Assembly: GCA_018340375.1 (NCBI GenBank)
Contig: JAFFJZ010000014.1
Location: 2,046,001-2,110,000 of the forward strand
Reading direction: 5' to 3'
DNA from: Gonatopus flavifemur
Taxonomy: Eukaryota; Arthropoda; Insecta; Hymenoptera; Dryinidae
DNA length: 64,000 bases
Both the position numbers and the translations under genes were made by a program. The notes below the pieces were generated by a model. The model did not search any database and was not told the origin of the DNA. It saw only the letters and a program-made list of their open reading frames with translations. This document shows, piece by piece, positions 51,901-63,670 of this stretch (its first letter is position 1; the number at the start of each line of letters is the position of its first letter).

Positions 51901-54900
51901 TACTAACCCTCCCCCCGAATTGACCGTCCAGACTCTTCCTGCACTTCTTGTTCCATTCTTGAACTCAATAAGATCCACTTGATTCTTTGAGCCCCCTCTT
52001 CTCCCATCTGGAAACCTCACTGTGATTCTCAATGTCTTTTGTCCGTATGAAGTGGGTCGAAATGGAGAGAATTGACGTGAATAATATGATTATTATTACA
52101 TTTGTTTGTTTTCTATCATTATTCTTATTTGATTGTCATTTGATTATTATTTTATTTCCATTGTTCCATGTGTATGTACGTAATTCTTTATTTGTTTCCC
52201 TTTGGCACCCGCTTACATCGCTCACGGACGCTACCCCCTTCACATTTCTCCTTTTTTGGTCTACTCCTCGAATCTACTTGTTCTACCTCGATCTAGTCTT
52301 ATCTACACCTCATTATCCACCACATTCATATCGTATCCCAACCAGAGTGAGAGAGGGATCTCATTCATCCTTTCGTTCATCTTCACTCATCCCTCCGTCC
52401 CCCTTATCCTTCTCCCATTCCCCCACCCACCCCATCTCCTCCTTTCCCGACTCCCTTAACCACCTTTCTCCACTTTCATCCTCCGTCAATATTTGTGCAA
52501 CCCTGTCTCCTATTCCCCATTCCCCTCCTCTTGTATATCCCTCCAGAACATGATCCCAATCCTCTATTTCCCACCCGCACATACTGCATAGCCTTTTGTC
52601 CTCCTCCTCCCACTATCTTCCCTCTCTTATCTCGTTCCCCGACCTGAACCTTGCTGTTCTCCTACCTCATCTCATTCCTTCCCTTCTCTCCAAATACCTT
52701 GGTACCCCCTCCACCATTATATTCTCATATCATTTATTGTACCTGAATTTCCGTATCCTGTCTCTCCTCTCCTCCACTTGCATTCTCCTGTTCCTCTCCT
52801 CTATTCAACATCTCAACCAGCCCTCCCTCCTCACCTCTCCCAATTCCCGCCCCATCCCTATTTCCTGTATTTAGTCCTTTCTCCCCACTTCCCACCTCCT
52901 CTTTTTACTGTCATCTCTCATCTCCTCCAAACATTTCACCGTCATCCCTCCCACCTCCCCTCTCCCCACTCTCTCCTCATACCTCATTGCTTCCTCACTC
53001 CATCTTGACCCCATTTTCTCCCTCTCGCATTCCTCCCTAATCATGTAGCCCGGTGTCCTCTAGTCCAATCCTAACATTCACCTCGAATATCTTCTCTGGA
53101 TTCCTTTCATGTCCTCTCTCTCTTCCCACCCCCATATCTCCGCCCCATATCCCAGCACCGTGCTCACTCACCTGTCCCATAGCCATATCCTGCTTTCCCA
53201 GTCGTCTCCAAACTTTCTCTCTCCTATCCCTTATACCATTCTCGTCACCTGAATCGCTTTCCTTCCCTTTTCTCCCACCATCCCATCCTGCCTGCCATTG
53301 CTCTCTATTAAAGAACCCAGATGGACATATTCTCTCACCTCCTCGACTACCCCCTCCCCCACTTCCAGGTTATCCTCCCTTCTCCCTCTCCCTTCCCTCA
53401 ACCTCAACATCTTCTTCTCTCCCATATTCACTTCTAAACTCTTCCTTCTTAAATATTGCCTCAAGGTTCCTATCACCTCTTGCATCTCCTCATCATGTGA
53501 TGGAACTACTACGTCATCGGCATATGATAACGACCAGAATCTTTTCCCTCCCACCTGAATCCCCCCCTCTTCCACTTTTCATCAATACCTCCTCCAAATC
53601 CACCGTCAACAAGTTGAAGATATTGAGCTGAGTGGGCATCCTTGCTTCATTCTTCTCGGTATCCAGAAAGCCTCTGTTAACTCCCCATTGGCCCTTACCC
53701 TACACCTTGTATCCCCATATAGCCTCCTCATCCTTCCTATCAGCTCCTCTCTGGTGCCTCGCTTTGTGACCTCTCCCCATAATGATCCTCTATCCCCCGT
53801 ACCAAACACTGCTTTCAGATCCACGAATATCGCTGCCAGTTTCTCCTTCCCCCTCCCTATTGCCCCGCCTATTACATAATTGAGTGTGTTCATATTATTG
53901 ATCGTCCCTACCCGTCCCCTGAATCTCGTCTGATTACCTGGTATTAATTTCTTTTCCTCCACATCCTCCTTCGATCCCTTCGCTGAAATGATCGGGTATA
54001 TTTTATATAGCGTCGATGCTAACGTCACTCCTCTGTATTCTCATCCCCTTCCCCCCTTCCCCTCCCGCCCTATTGGCACACCTCAACCCTCTTTCATCTA
54101 ATCTGGTATCTGTTTCCCGTCCATATTTCCTTGTATATCTTCCATGTCATTTCCTGTAACCTCTCCCCATCATGAACTCATGCCTCTCCTGTCATACATC
54201 TCCCCCTGTTGCCTTCTTCGCCCCCAACCTCCCTATCGTCTCCCTGACTCCCCTTACGTCTATCTCCTCTTCATCATCTCGCCTTCCCACTCTTTCTGCT
54301 CCCCCGTCCCTCCCCATGCCATCTACACCTCCCAACAAACCCATAAAATACTCTCCCCATCCATCCAGCCCGATTTTTCCCTTCACCTCCCTTCTACCAC
54401 TCCTTCCCTTTCTGATCAGTTCCCATACCTGCGCTCCCTCACACACACCCCTACCCTCCTCGCATACGCTATTTTCTCCTGCCCTGTCTTCCCCATGCAT
54501 GTTTCCCTATATAACTTGTTCTTCTTCATTCCTTCCCCTATGTCTTCCTGCCCTTTGCTCCATTTCCTTATTGTTCTCCCACCTCCCTCTCCCTCTCTCT
54601 CTACACTCCTTGTACCGCCGTTTATCCCTCCTTCTTCTCTCTCTATTCTCACCTTCTTCTCCCTCATTGCACTTTTCACTCTCTCCTCCAGCTCCTTCTC
54701 CAGCCCCACGCCCCTCTCCACTCCTCCATCTTGAATCTACATACTTCAATTCCCTCCTCTGACCGATGAATGATCTCTTTTCAATTTTCTCTTTCCATCT
54801 GTTCCCATTCCTGCCCTACTTTTTTCATTTCCAAAATGACCGGCATGTGATCCGACTGCTCCCTCACTCCTATCTCAACCCTCTCTGGTTCCTCCCGTCC

Positions 54901-54961
54901 ACTTATATGATCGATCACTGTTTGTCCCTGCCCCCCCATGTAAGTGAATCCAGGTATACTA

Positions 54962-56621
54962 CAATCCCTGGCCATATTATTAGGCCAAAGCTAAAAAATC
55001 ACTTTTTCGCCTTTCTAACCATTATAGAACCCAACTTTTCGACAGCTGAATTTAAATAATAAGAAAAAATAAGTAATGTAATGGTTTTTATTCAAAACGT
55101 AGAGTTTTACATTAGAGTGGACTATTTTTTACACTAAAACATAGTTTTCGATAAAAATCAGTATTTTGTGTGTCCGCCCTTCGCAGCCAACAAAGCTTTG
55201 ATGCGACGAGGCATGCTCTCAATACAATTCTCAATTTTCTCTCTTATTTGGACGTTATTGTGCCAAGTGTCATTAAGTATATCAATCAGTTCTTTTTTGG
55301 TCGTAGGAGCCTTTTTACTTACTTCAGATTTGATGAATTCCCAAACATTCTCGATAGGATTCACATCTGGAGAATTTCCAGGCCAATCAAGGACTGTGAT
55401 TTTTCTCTCTTTTAAAAAGGTACTTATACGTTTAGCACGGTGGCACGGTGCACCATCGTGCATAAAAATAGGCTTTTCACGTTTTTTATACCATTTTTGC
55501 ATTGTTGGGATTAGCTTTTCTTGTAACACTTTTTCATATTGCTCAGAATTCATAGTTCCTTCCACGATGTACAAGGGACCTGGACCTTTTCCACTGATTA
55601 CGGACCATACCATAACCGAAGGAGGATGTTTTATTGTTGGAACAATACAATCTTTATTGTATTTTTCATTTGATCGACGCCTGACGAATTGAGATTTTTC
55701 GACCAAGACTTGAAAAATAGATTCATCTGAGAAACTGACCTGTAAAATTAACGAAATTCGAGTGATTATTAGACATTCAAGTCAGATACTAAAATTTTAG
55801 TAGAATACATAACGAAATTACTTTTTTCCAATCATCAGGTGTAAAATCCTTATGCTTTTTGGCCCATGAGAAACGTTTCGCAATCATGCCTGGTGTGAGC
55901 CTAGGTTTGCGTGCTGGTTTACGGGCAACTAGGCCTTCTTCAGCTAACCTTCGTCGAATCGTTCTTGCCGATACTTGTATTCCTGCATCGGACATTTCAT
56001 TTTTCAAAACATTTAATGGCAATTTCCGATTTTCGATGCATATATCTCTGATTTTCCTGTCGGTTCTTTTTGAGGTGAGTCGAGGGCGACCGCAGGCACC
56101 TTTACGTTTGACTTTTAAATCATCACCAAGATCAATTTTTTTTTTTATATTCCTCACTGAGCTTCGAGAAACTGCCAATTTCTCAGCTATTCGGATTTGG
56201 GTCATATTTTTAGCCTTCAACATCCCAGCAATTTGGCCAACCGTAGTTGGAGAGAGATCGCGTCGTTTACCTATACTAAAATTTATATAACTGTTTTACA
56301 TTTCAAACATTTTATAAAATTTGTATAAAAAAAGGTTTGAGTATTAAACGATAACTTACTTGTAGAGATCTGACGGACTATTTTTCGTTTAATTACGTTA
56401 ACTACACAATAGTCGATCCACAGTATTTACTGTCTATTTTGACGTTTTCGTGAATTGTCGTGCAAACATACCTGCCATCTAGGTTTTAACGTTGGAAGTT
56501 ATTTAAAAAGTTATCATGATGTAAATAATACGAATATCTGCTGATATTCTTACAAAAAAACACTTTAAAAATGCGAATTGTGCATTTTTTAGTTGTGGCC
56601 TAATAATATGGCCAGGGACTG
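54962..56621 (-). mobile_element. Tc1-like transposon (1660 bp) with introns
   Basis: The inverted repeats start CAATCCCTGGCCATATTATT and CAGTCCCTGGCCATATTATT. TA flanks (54960-54961; 56622-56623). It is inserted in the LINE endonuclease domain. The coding region is nearly whole and spliced. Confidence 0.9.
55158..56270 (-). CDS. Tc1-like transposase, DD34E, two exons in view
   Basis: Exon 56270-55822 opens GKRRDLSPTTVGQIAGMLKA, then a paired HTH (NMTQIRIAEKLAVSRSSVRN), the GRPR-type hook GRPRLTSKRTDRKI, a second HTH (VSARTIRRRLAEEGLVARKP) and FTPDDWKK. An 82-nt GT-AG intron (55740-55821) is removed to give VSFSDESIFQ with the first catalytic Asp. Exon 55739-55158 continues PPSVMVWSVISGKG, the second Asp in FMHDGAPCHRAK and the Glu in SPDVNPIENVWEF (34 residues between), ending AAKGGHTKY. 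All three catalytic residues are present. A further 5' exon may end at 56361 (ACAA|GTAAGT), paired with the acceptor TTTTAGTATAG at 56271, but I find no ATG in it; ATG 56223 is the first internal start. It could encode an active enzyme if a start exists. Confidence 0.88.
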
Positions 56622-57061
56622 TAGTATTATGCTCCAAATTTCCTCCTTTCATCCAACTTCTCTCACCATTACCCCTTCCTTCTCTTCAACCTCTCCTCCT
56701 ATACATTCTTCTCTCAACACATTCTTCACACCTCTTCTCTCCTCCTTGCTCCTCCTTTTCTGCACCTTGTATTGCCCACTAGTAACCCCTTGACAACTGT
56801 CTACTTGATATCCTTTTTCTTCTACTCATGTCTTCGTTAATCCTATAACATCCCATCCCTCAAGCCCACTCCAGGGATCATCTTCCCTTCTCGTCCTTAC
56901 CAAAATTGCAGAATCAAATTCAGAAAAACATGACCTTTAGGAATTTTCGAAGACGCTTAATGCAAATTCGACTCCAAAATTCAGGAGTTCAGGATAGAGG
57001 GTGAGGTAGCAAGTGCCCGAAGAGCCATTTACCCGAAAGTGGTGCAGTCTGCGGCTATTTG

Positions 57062-57073
57062 AGGGGGGGGGGG
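57062..57073. repeat. Poly-G tract
   Basis: A run of about 12 G. Confidence 0.85.
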
Positions 57074-57448
57074 GCTAGGAGCTCCTAGTAATTTTCCTTG
57101 CATCCACAAATCATTGTCTTTCAGATGAAAGCAATTCCGGGTGGTTGCTACCTGACCAGGATAGTGGACGGAGATATAGTTATTTTGACATCCATAGGCA
57201 GATTCATGTGAATCCAGGGTTCTAGAAATTCTCGAGGATGGTGAATTCGGATCCGCTGTTAATATTACAGAATTAAAGATATCAAGGTTGAATGGTTCAA
57301 AACAGTCCGCGCTTTGTCCAGAATCGGTCCGAGATGTCCATGGATGTCCATTTGTTCCAGATTTCGGACCAGTGGGAGTGGATCCGTTCATCACTCGTTC
57401 GATGGGTGACCACAGATGCGCAGACGGCCTGTCCGAAGCTATCCAAAT

Positions 57449-57840
57449 TTGTCCGTAATGATGATGCGAGATTTTCAACTATGTCCTGAAGACGTCTACA
57501 TTTGTCCACAACAGAAATCATCCCCTCTCGTCAGTACTCGGTCCAAAGTTGTCCAAACTTGTCCCCTGTAACAATGCGGGATTTTCGGATGCATCCCGGA
57601 GTTTTTTCTACATTCATCCTTGACAGGAATGATCTTCCATCGTCCGTAGTCGGTTCGACCTTGTCCAAATTGATTCAGAGTCACGTTTCGGAACTTTCAA
57701 CTGTCTTCCGAGATTTTCTACGTTTTTCCATGGCAGGAATGATCTTTCCCTGCCTGTAATCCATCCAAAGTACTCCAAAGTTGTCCAATTCGTCCACAGT
57801 CATGATGCGGAAGTTTCAACTGTATCCCGGAGTTCCCCTT
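57449..57840 (+). repeat. Diverged tandem repeat, about 115-bp unit, 3-4 copies
   Basis: GATGCGAGATTTTCAACTAT-like words recur at about 57462, 57572, 57684 and 57803, each followed by a CCGGAG/CGAGAT-TTTTCTACAT-like and an AAAGTTGTCCAAA-like word. No coding signal. Confidence 0.65.
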
Positions 57841-58105
57841 ATTTTTTCATACACGAATGCATCCGAGGACATGATGGAACAAGATTCAGACCCATCATGA
57901 ATTAGTTTCGACACAATTGGATCAGTTTTGGACACTGCCAAGTCATTCTGGACATTTTTGTATTCCGTCGGAAAGAATAAGACCCGTGTGGATGTAACGC
58001 GGAGCTGACCGAGAATTATCAGCGGGCCCCACTGGACAACCCCTGCACGATTCCAAAGTCTTCCCACGGTCGGACAATAGCGGATCCAGGTGGACTCTAT
58101 CCCAT

Positions 58106-58735
58106 GGATGTCTTAGGACTGATCAGGGCAAGTAATAGACATAACTAATATAGCTATGTCATCCACAAATCTCAACATGCTCACATATTCTCCCTGAATC
58201 TGTAATTTTAATTGCACTTGCTTCTTCATTTCGTTCATCGCTTCTCCTATATACGAATTGAAAATCAATGGCGATAGTGAGTATCCTCGTCTCACCCCTG
58301 TTTTGATTTGTGCTTCTCCTCTTTGACCGTCTATTCCTATCATTGCGGTTTGCCTCTTGTATAACTCATGTACACAGGAAAAGAACATTCTTGTATCAAG
58401 ACAATATTGTTTCCGTTATATATGGAACACGGGTTGTCTCAGTTCAATGCAGTTTGCCTTGAATCAAGAATTTTGTTTTTTCCTATGTTTGATTCAAATC
58501 AAATTGCATTGGACTGAGACAATCCGTGTTTCATACATAACGAAAACAATATTGTCTTGATACCAGAATGTTTTTTTTCTGTGTATTATTCATCTATCCT
58601 TGAAATTCATTCCTACTTTTTCCTAAATCTTTTGTATATCTACAAAACCTATATACACAGACTTTTTCAACTCTAGTCTTCTCTCTACTACTGTTCTTAG
58701 TGCTACACGTCCTAATTAATGAATCACCCTATCCA
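58106..58735 (-). mobile_element. RTE-like RT fragment split by a MITE
   Basis: The minus strand reads ELYKRQTAMIGIDGQRGEAQ, IKTGVRRGYSLSPLIFN and MLRFVDDIAIL, close to the RT at 41291-41640 but with VDD in place of ADD. The upstream part (palm) continues beyond the MITE at 58590-58730 (YIGFVDI). A second relic of the 40-43.7 kb family, opposite strand. Confidence 0.8.
58373..58583. mobile_element. 211-bp foldback MITE, ends CACAGGAAAA / TTTTCTGTG, TA target site
   Basis: AACATTCTTGTATCAAGACA, ATATTGTTTCCGTTAT and ACACGGGTTGTCTCAGT are mirrored on the right. TA flanks at 58371-58372 and 58584-58585. Nested in the RTE fragment, whose frame resumes on the far side. Confidence 0.8.
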
Positions 58736-58739
58736 TTTT

Positions 58740-59065
58740 CCGTGGGTTCAACGATGAGGTCTTCCACTCCATCTTTACGTTGTACTTTCGCCTTGAAAAT
58801 GCCCAGTGTCTGGGCAAAACGTTGACTGTTTCAATAAAAAGCACTGCTCGGCTAACTGGATGGGTTTTCTGTTGTCTGATGGCGCCGCTCCAAGCACGAT
58901 TCTCTACACGTTCTACTTATTCATTGGATTGTTCAACGGCTATTCCACAATCGTCTGAAGACTTTTCCGAACCTGGTTGCACAAGCCTTCAGATTTGTTC
59001 CCAAGTTAATGACAGCCTATCTAATATTCCATCAAACTGCCCTGTTGACTGTCTTAGAACTATTC
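58740..59065. other. Unclassified sequence left of the palindrome
   Basis: A plus-strand frame of about 100 codons (MYFRLENAQCLGKTLTVSIK at the start) runs into the palindrome arm. No family is recognised. Confidence 0.3.
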
Positions 59066-59069
59066 CAGG

Positions 59070-61440
59070 ACTCAGTAGGCGAATGTTCGATCCAATTTCT
59101 ATCCAAGCAAGTTTGTCGAACGAATTCATTATACTTCCTTCGAAAAGCCGATCGACGTTTCGGATCGATACGATCCTTTTTCAAGATACAAAATTTAATA
59201 TAATCGTAGAGGAGAGAGAACGTTGTTGAATGGAGTATCATCCGGACCCATCGACTCGGATGTGGGTAGTTTTTATTGATTGGTTGCGAAAGTGCTTGGT
59301 GCAGGAATTCAATGATTCAGTAGGCGAATGTTCGATCCAATTTCTATCCAAGCAAGTTTGTCGAACGAATTTATTTTACTTCCTTCGAAAAGCCGATTGA
59401 CGTTTCGGATCGATACGATCCTTTTCCAAGATACAAAAGTTAATATAATCTGTAATACATAAATTACAATACAATGTACGGTACTTTTTTCTACAAAGGT
59501 TGTGAAGAGTTTTTTAATTTTTCGTTGTTACGGTGTTCGAAGCTCCTGTTTTCCATAATAAAATTCCATTATTAATCATTCACTATACTATGAGTGTTGT
59601 GGCGTTATCGGGCTATTTCAAAAGATATATATATGGGGTGACCATGGGGTTTTCTTCGGATTCTTATGGGAAAAGGAGGGATTTTGATGAGGAAAATTGA
59701 ATTTCCGATTAGAATCGACTTATCTTGTTTGGACTACGTGATTTCGAACAGAGAAATCATTTTCCAAAAAATTTCTCGAAAACGGTGAATTTGGATAGGT
59801 ATTCAATGGAAAAGTGCGAAAAAGTGGAGAAAACGTAGGAAAATTGGTGAAAGTCAGGAAAAAGGCAAGATATAGTCAGGAAAAAGACAAGTTGGAATCA
59901 TTTCATGGGAAACGGTGTTTTAATGGCCATTGAGTCGATTGGTGTAAAGTTATAAATATGTATTGGGAGAGTTCAGAAAGTATTCAAAAAGTGTTCATTC
60001 GTGATATGACATCAAAAAACCAGAATATGATGGAAAAATTCTTTCAAATCCATGGGGAAAGAAGAGGAACGAAGGAGAAACCCCAAGCGAGCGAACAAGC
60101 GGGTGACGAGCGAAGGAAAGCGTCGATGAGTGAGCGAGAGGGGTGTCGCAAACGAGGAATCCGATTGTTTTCACGAGAGACTGGTGAGCGAGGTCCGAAG
60201 GGGTGAGCGAACCGTCTCTATGTGAAAAAATCGGGTCCGAGTGCAGCGACGAACCTCGAGCGAACGACCTGCGCTTCCGTAGCGAGGAAGTCGCTTGGAA
60301 CGAGCGAGCGGTGGGTACTTCTTCGTTCCTCTTCTTTTCCCATGAATTTGAAAGAATTTTTCCATCATATTCTGGTTTTTAAATGTCATATCACGAATGG
60401 ATACTTTTTGGATACTTTTTGAACTCTCCCAATACATATTTATAAATTTGAAAGAATTTTTCTATTATATTCTGGTTGTTAATTTCATATCACGAATGAA
60501 CACTTTTTGAATACTTCTTGAACTCTTTCAATACATATTTATAACTTTACATCAATCGACTCAATGGCCATTGAAACACCGTTTCCAATGAAAAAATTTC
60601 AACTTGTCTTCTTCCTGACTATGTCTTGCCTTTCTCTTGACTTTCACCAATTTTCCGACGTTGCCTCCACTTTTTCGGACTTTCCCCTTCACTACCTATT
60701 CAAATTCACCGTTTTGAAGAAATTTTTTGAAAAATAATTTTCCTGTTCGAAATCACGTATTCTAAATAAAATACGTCGATTCTAATCGGAAATTCAATTT
60801 TTCTCATCAAAATTCCTCCTCTTTCCATAAAAATCCGAAGAAAACCCCATGGTCACCCCATATATATATCTTTTGAAATAGCCCGATAACCCCACAACAC
60901 TCATAGTATAGTCAATAATTGATAATGGAATTTTATTATGGAAAACAGTAGCTTCGAACACCGTAACAACGAAAAATTAAAAAACCCTTCACAACCTTTG
61001 TAGAAAAAAGTGTCGTACATTGTATTGTAATTTATGTATTACAGATTATATTAACTTTTGTATCTTGGAAAAGGATCGTATCGATCCGAAACGTCGATCG
61101 GCTTTTCGAAGGAAGTAAAATACATTCGTTCGACAAACTTGTTCGGATAGAAATTGGATCGAACATTCGCCTACTGAATCATTGAATTCCTGCGCCCAGC
61201 ACTTTCGCAACCAATTAATAAAAACTACCCACATTCGAGTCGATGGGTCCGGATGATACTTCATTCAACAACGTTCTCTCTCCTCCACGATTATATTAAA
61301 TTCTCTATCTTGAAAAAGGATCGTATCGATCCGAAACGTCAATCGGCTTTTCGAAGGAAGTAAAATAAATTCGTTCGACAAACTTGCTTGGGTAGCAATT
61401 GGATCGAACATCCGCCTACTGAATCATTGAATTCCTGCGC
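59070..61440. repeat. 2.4-kb near-complete palindrome (giant foldback element)
   Basis: The left arm (59070 to about 60195) is mirrored by the right arm (about 60195-61440). Shared blocks include TGTTGTGGCGTTATCGGGCT, TATATATATGGGGTGACCAT, GTTATAAATATGTATTGGGA and TTTCAAATCCATGGGG with its complement. Each arm starts with two direct copies of a 245-bp unit containing GTTTCGGATCGATACGATCC. The right arm has an extra 108-bp tandem duplication near 60340-60545. The centre is GC-rich, with GAGCGAG words, and itself folds. No complete frame is recognised; the minus frame at 59032-59241 (RIDPKRRSAFRRKYNEFVRQ) is unidentified. Confidence 0.8.
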
Positions 61441-61459
61441 CAAGCACTCTCCCAACCAA

Positions 61460-63130
61460 TTAATTAATTTCAGGACTCATTCCTGACTGTTCTATAGCTA
61501 TTTAGAAGTTATCACAATCATATCATAATATCTTGATGGCTGTACGACAATACCATCATGACAGTGCTACAGTTTCTATCCTCTAATATTCCAAGGTTGC
61601 TTCGAAATAGTTAATATTCATCTGTTGATATTTATTTGAAAAGCATTCCCAGACTGTTGAGAATTATTCAAGAATTGTCTCAGTTATCGTTTGGAAATGT
61701 TTTTCTCTGAAAAAACTCCATGAGCACCTCTTTGCAAACACGTTCCAGATATGGTCTGATCACGTCTTGGTCATCAATTCATTGTGGATAACCAAATGAA
61801 AGCTATGTGATACGTGTTTATAACAAGGGTGCTCATGGGGGAAAAATTTTTCCATGATATAAATACTAACTTTCGTTCACAATTCAAGTGAGGTAGAAGT
61901 ACCGTGCCCGACCCCGTACGTGTAGCTGACCCTTCGTATGTCAATTCAATATATTGAGAAGAATATCAATCATTTGTCGAATATCTATGCACCAACATAT
62001 CCCACAAGTTTTGACATTGCATAGAGATTCGACAGAGAATCAATATTTGACTCAACATATTGAATTCACACAAAAGAATCATCTACACCTGTACAATCAA
62101 GCACCTGTACACCTACTTCACCCTTAGGAATGTTTTACCTCATTCTTGCCAAATTTCATTATTTCGTCCCCATTTTTCTCCTCGGAACATGGACAAAAAT
62201 ATGGTGATCCGACGAGTTTGTAGAAACCGATAGGGTCAACTCTTCTACGGATACCATTTCCCTTCCTTCCTGGATTTCCAAAAATATGCATGACATGTTG
62301 AAGAAAATAAGAAGTTCGATTTTTGCGTGTGGGCATTTTAACATTTCCAGACTCTTCAAAATCTGTTTGACATTATGACAACTGCAGTTGTCTAAATCCT
62401 ACAGTTATTCGGAAACATGTTTCTAAATCATTTGAAGCCGGCATAAAGAATGGTAGGCAACCAGTTTCACGTACTCCGAATATTATATCTAAACTTCCTT
62501 TGACTTGAGTGGGAAACTGATGAGTGCAACTCCATATATCCCCGGATGTCTGAATTGTGTAATAGTTTCGGAATTCACTAGATAGTTAACTTTGAAATGC
62601 GAAGTGGAGCGAGCATATGTGGGCTACGATATATTAAAAATGAGCGGAGCGTATCATGAAGGGGGTTGGAATGCTGAGCGAAGCAGAGCAGTCAGGGGAC
62701 GGAATCCTCTGTTTGAGATCTAGCGGGATGTAATTAGATCTATGTAGATCAAAATCATTTTTTCCCGGATAATTAAACTGACTTTATTGAAATCAAGATT
62801 GAAATAATTGTTTGTCCATTTCTCCATAAGATTTCTACATCTTAAGGACCCAATTCCTGCTTTGTCCATATGTCCTTCTTGCCTATTTCAGCGAGCATGA
62901 ACCGCAATACCCACCCAATTTTGCAACTGGTGGTATGATACGCCAGGCAATCCGTTGAGGAATATTCAAAGTATTTTCTTCTACCATCTCAACATCATTC
63001 TCATTGTTATCGAGCTCAATTTCTTCAAAGCAAATTTCACTCCGATGTTATTGTTGAGATTTACTTTGTGTTAGTAGTAATAGTGTCTTGATAAACTATA
63101 TAACTGACTCACGTTAATTTTCTCAAGGTA
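61460..63130. other. Non-coding sequence
   Basis: No gene supported. Only short frames (up to 70 codons) without motifs. Confidence 0.4.
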
Positions 63131-63139
63131 TCTTGGAGT

Positions 63140-63430
63140 CTATATTTCTCCACAAGACAATGCGATTGTTATTACCATTGCCCTGAAAATTTTATATATT
63201 GGCTCCCAAAATGCACATTTAAATTCTGAAATTATTGTCCTTGGAGTATCTGCCGCAAGTTGAGGCTTTGTTGCGGAGTTCTTCATTGAATTCGTGAATT
63301 CACCAGTGACGAACAATGTAACTCCGAGGTAGCAATATTCATCGGCACGAGAGATTGCAACATGATCCCGAATTATTTTCTTCGGTCTCTTTTTTCCAGT
63401 TATCTGTAGAGAAGTACAACTTGTCAAGGG
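63140..63430 (-). pseudogene. LINE reverse transcriptase thumb fragment
   Basis: The minus strand gives ITGKKRPKKI, then ISRADEYCYLGVTLFVTGEF and FTNSMKNSATKPQLAA. The YLGVxL-x5-GxF pattern followed by a helical stretch is the usual region just after the RT active site of RTE/R2-like LINEs. It is only about 95 codons and truncated on both sides. Confidence 0.6.
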
Positions 63431-63468
63431 GATACTAGCGCCAGGACTTCAGCAAAATTTTATGTGTA

Positions 63469-63670
63469 CACTGAGAAAAAATATAGTGGAGCCAACCGCT
63501 TATGAGTTTGGATACGGCGAATCTCGTCACGCGGTTGACTCAATTACATATCGATTGAAATGACCGAATGAGCATTTACTTCAATCGATATTCAGTTGAG
63601 TCAACCTCGCGGCAAGATTCGCTGTATTCAAACTCATATGCGATTGGCTCCACTATATTTTTTCTTAGTG
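63469..63670. mobile_element. 202-bp foldback MITE, ends CACTGAGAAAAAATATAGTG
   Basis: CACTGAGAAAAAATATAGTG then GAGCCAACCGCTTATGAGTT is mirrored by AACTCATATGCGATTGGCTC and CACTATATTTTTTCTTAGTG. The inner arms also pair (GGTTGACTCAATTACATATC with GATATTCAGTTGAGTCAACC). TA precedes the left end. Confidence 0.78.

Larger units (their letters stand above)
52200..56880 (-). mobile_element. Purine-rich LINE relic (endonuclease to C-terminus), split by a Tc1 element
   Basis: Read on the minus strand from 56880 down: endonuclease start (GLEGWDVIGLTKT), then after the Tc1 insertion its end (GFTYMGGQGQTVIDHISGRE; REQSDHMPVILEM) at 54781-54960. Next come a linker (54192-54750), RT palm blocks (AAIFVDLKAVFGTG; RRMKQGCPLS at 53640-53870), the catalytic YADD in SLSYADDVVVPSHDEEMQEV (about 53500-53530), REYVHLGSLIESNGRQ, and a C-terminal segment (CGWEIEDWDHVLEGYTRG) near 52500-52580. 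Stops and frameshifts abound. Composition matches the ORF1 LINE at 36-37.5 kb, so both may be one family. Pro/Ser/Leu-rich plus-strand frames here are shadows. Confidence 0.8.

Noticed and set aside
53053..53631. 192-codon plus-strand frame
   Set aside because: Antisense to the RT with the YADD motif on the minus strand.
54144..54762. Two overlapping 196-codon plus-strand frames rich in Pro, Ser and Leu
   Set aside because: Shadows of the purine-rich minus-strand LINE. Composition is low complexity with no domain.
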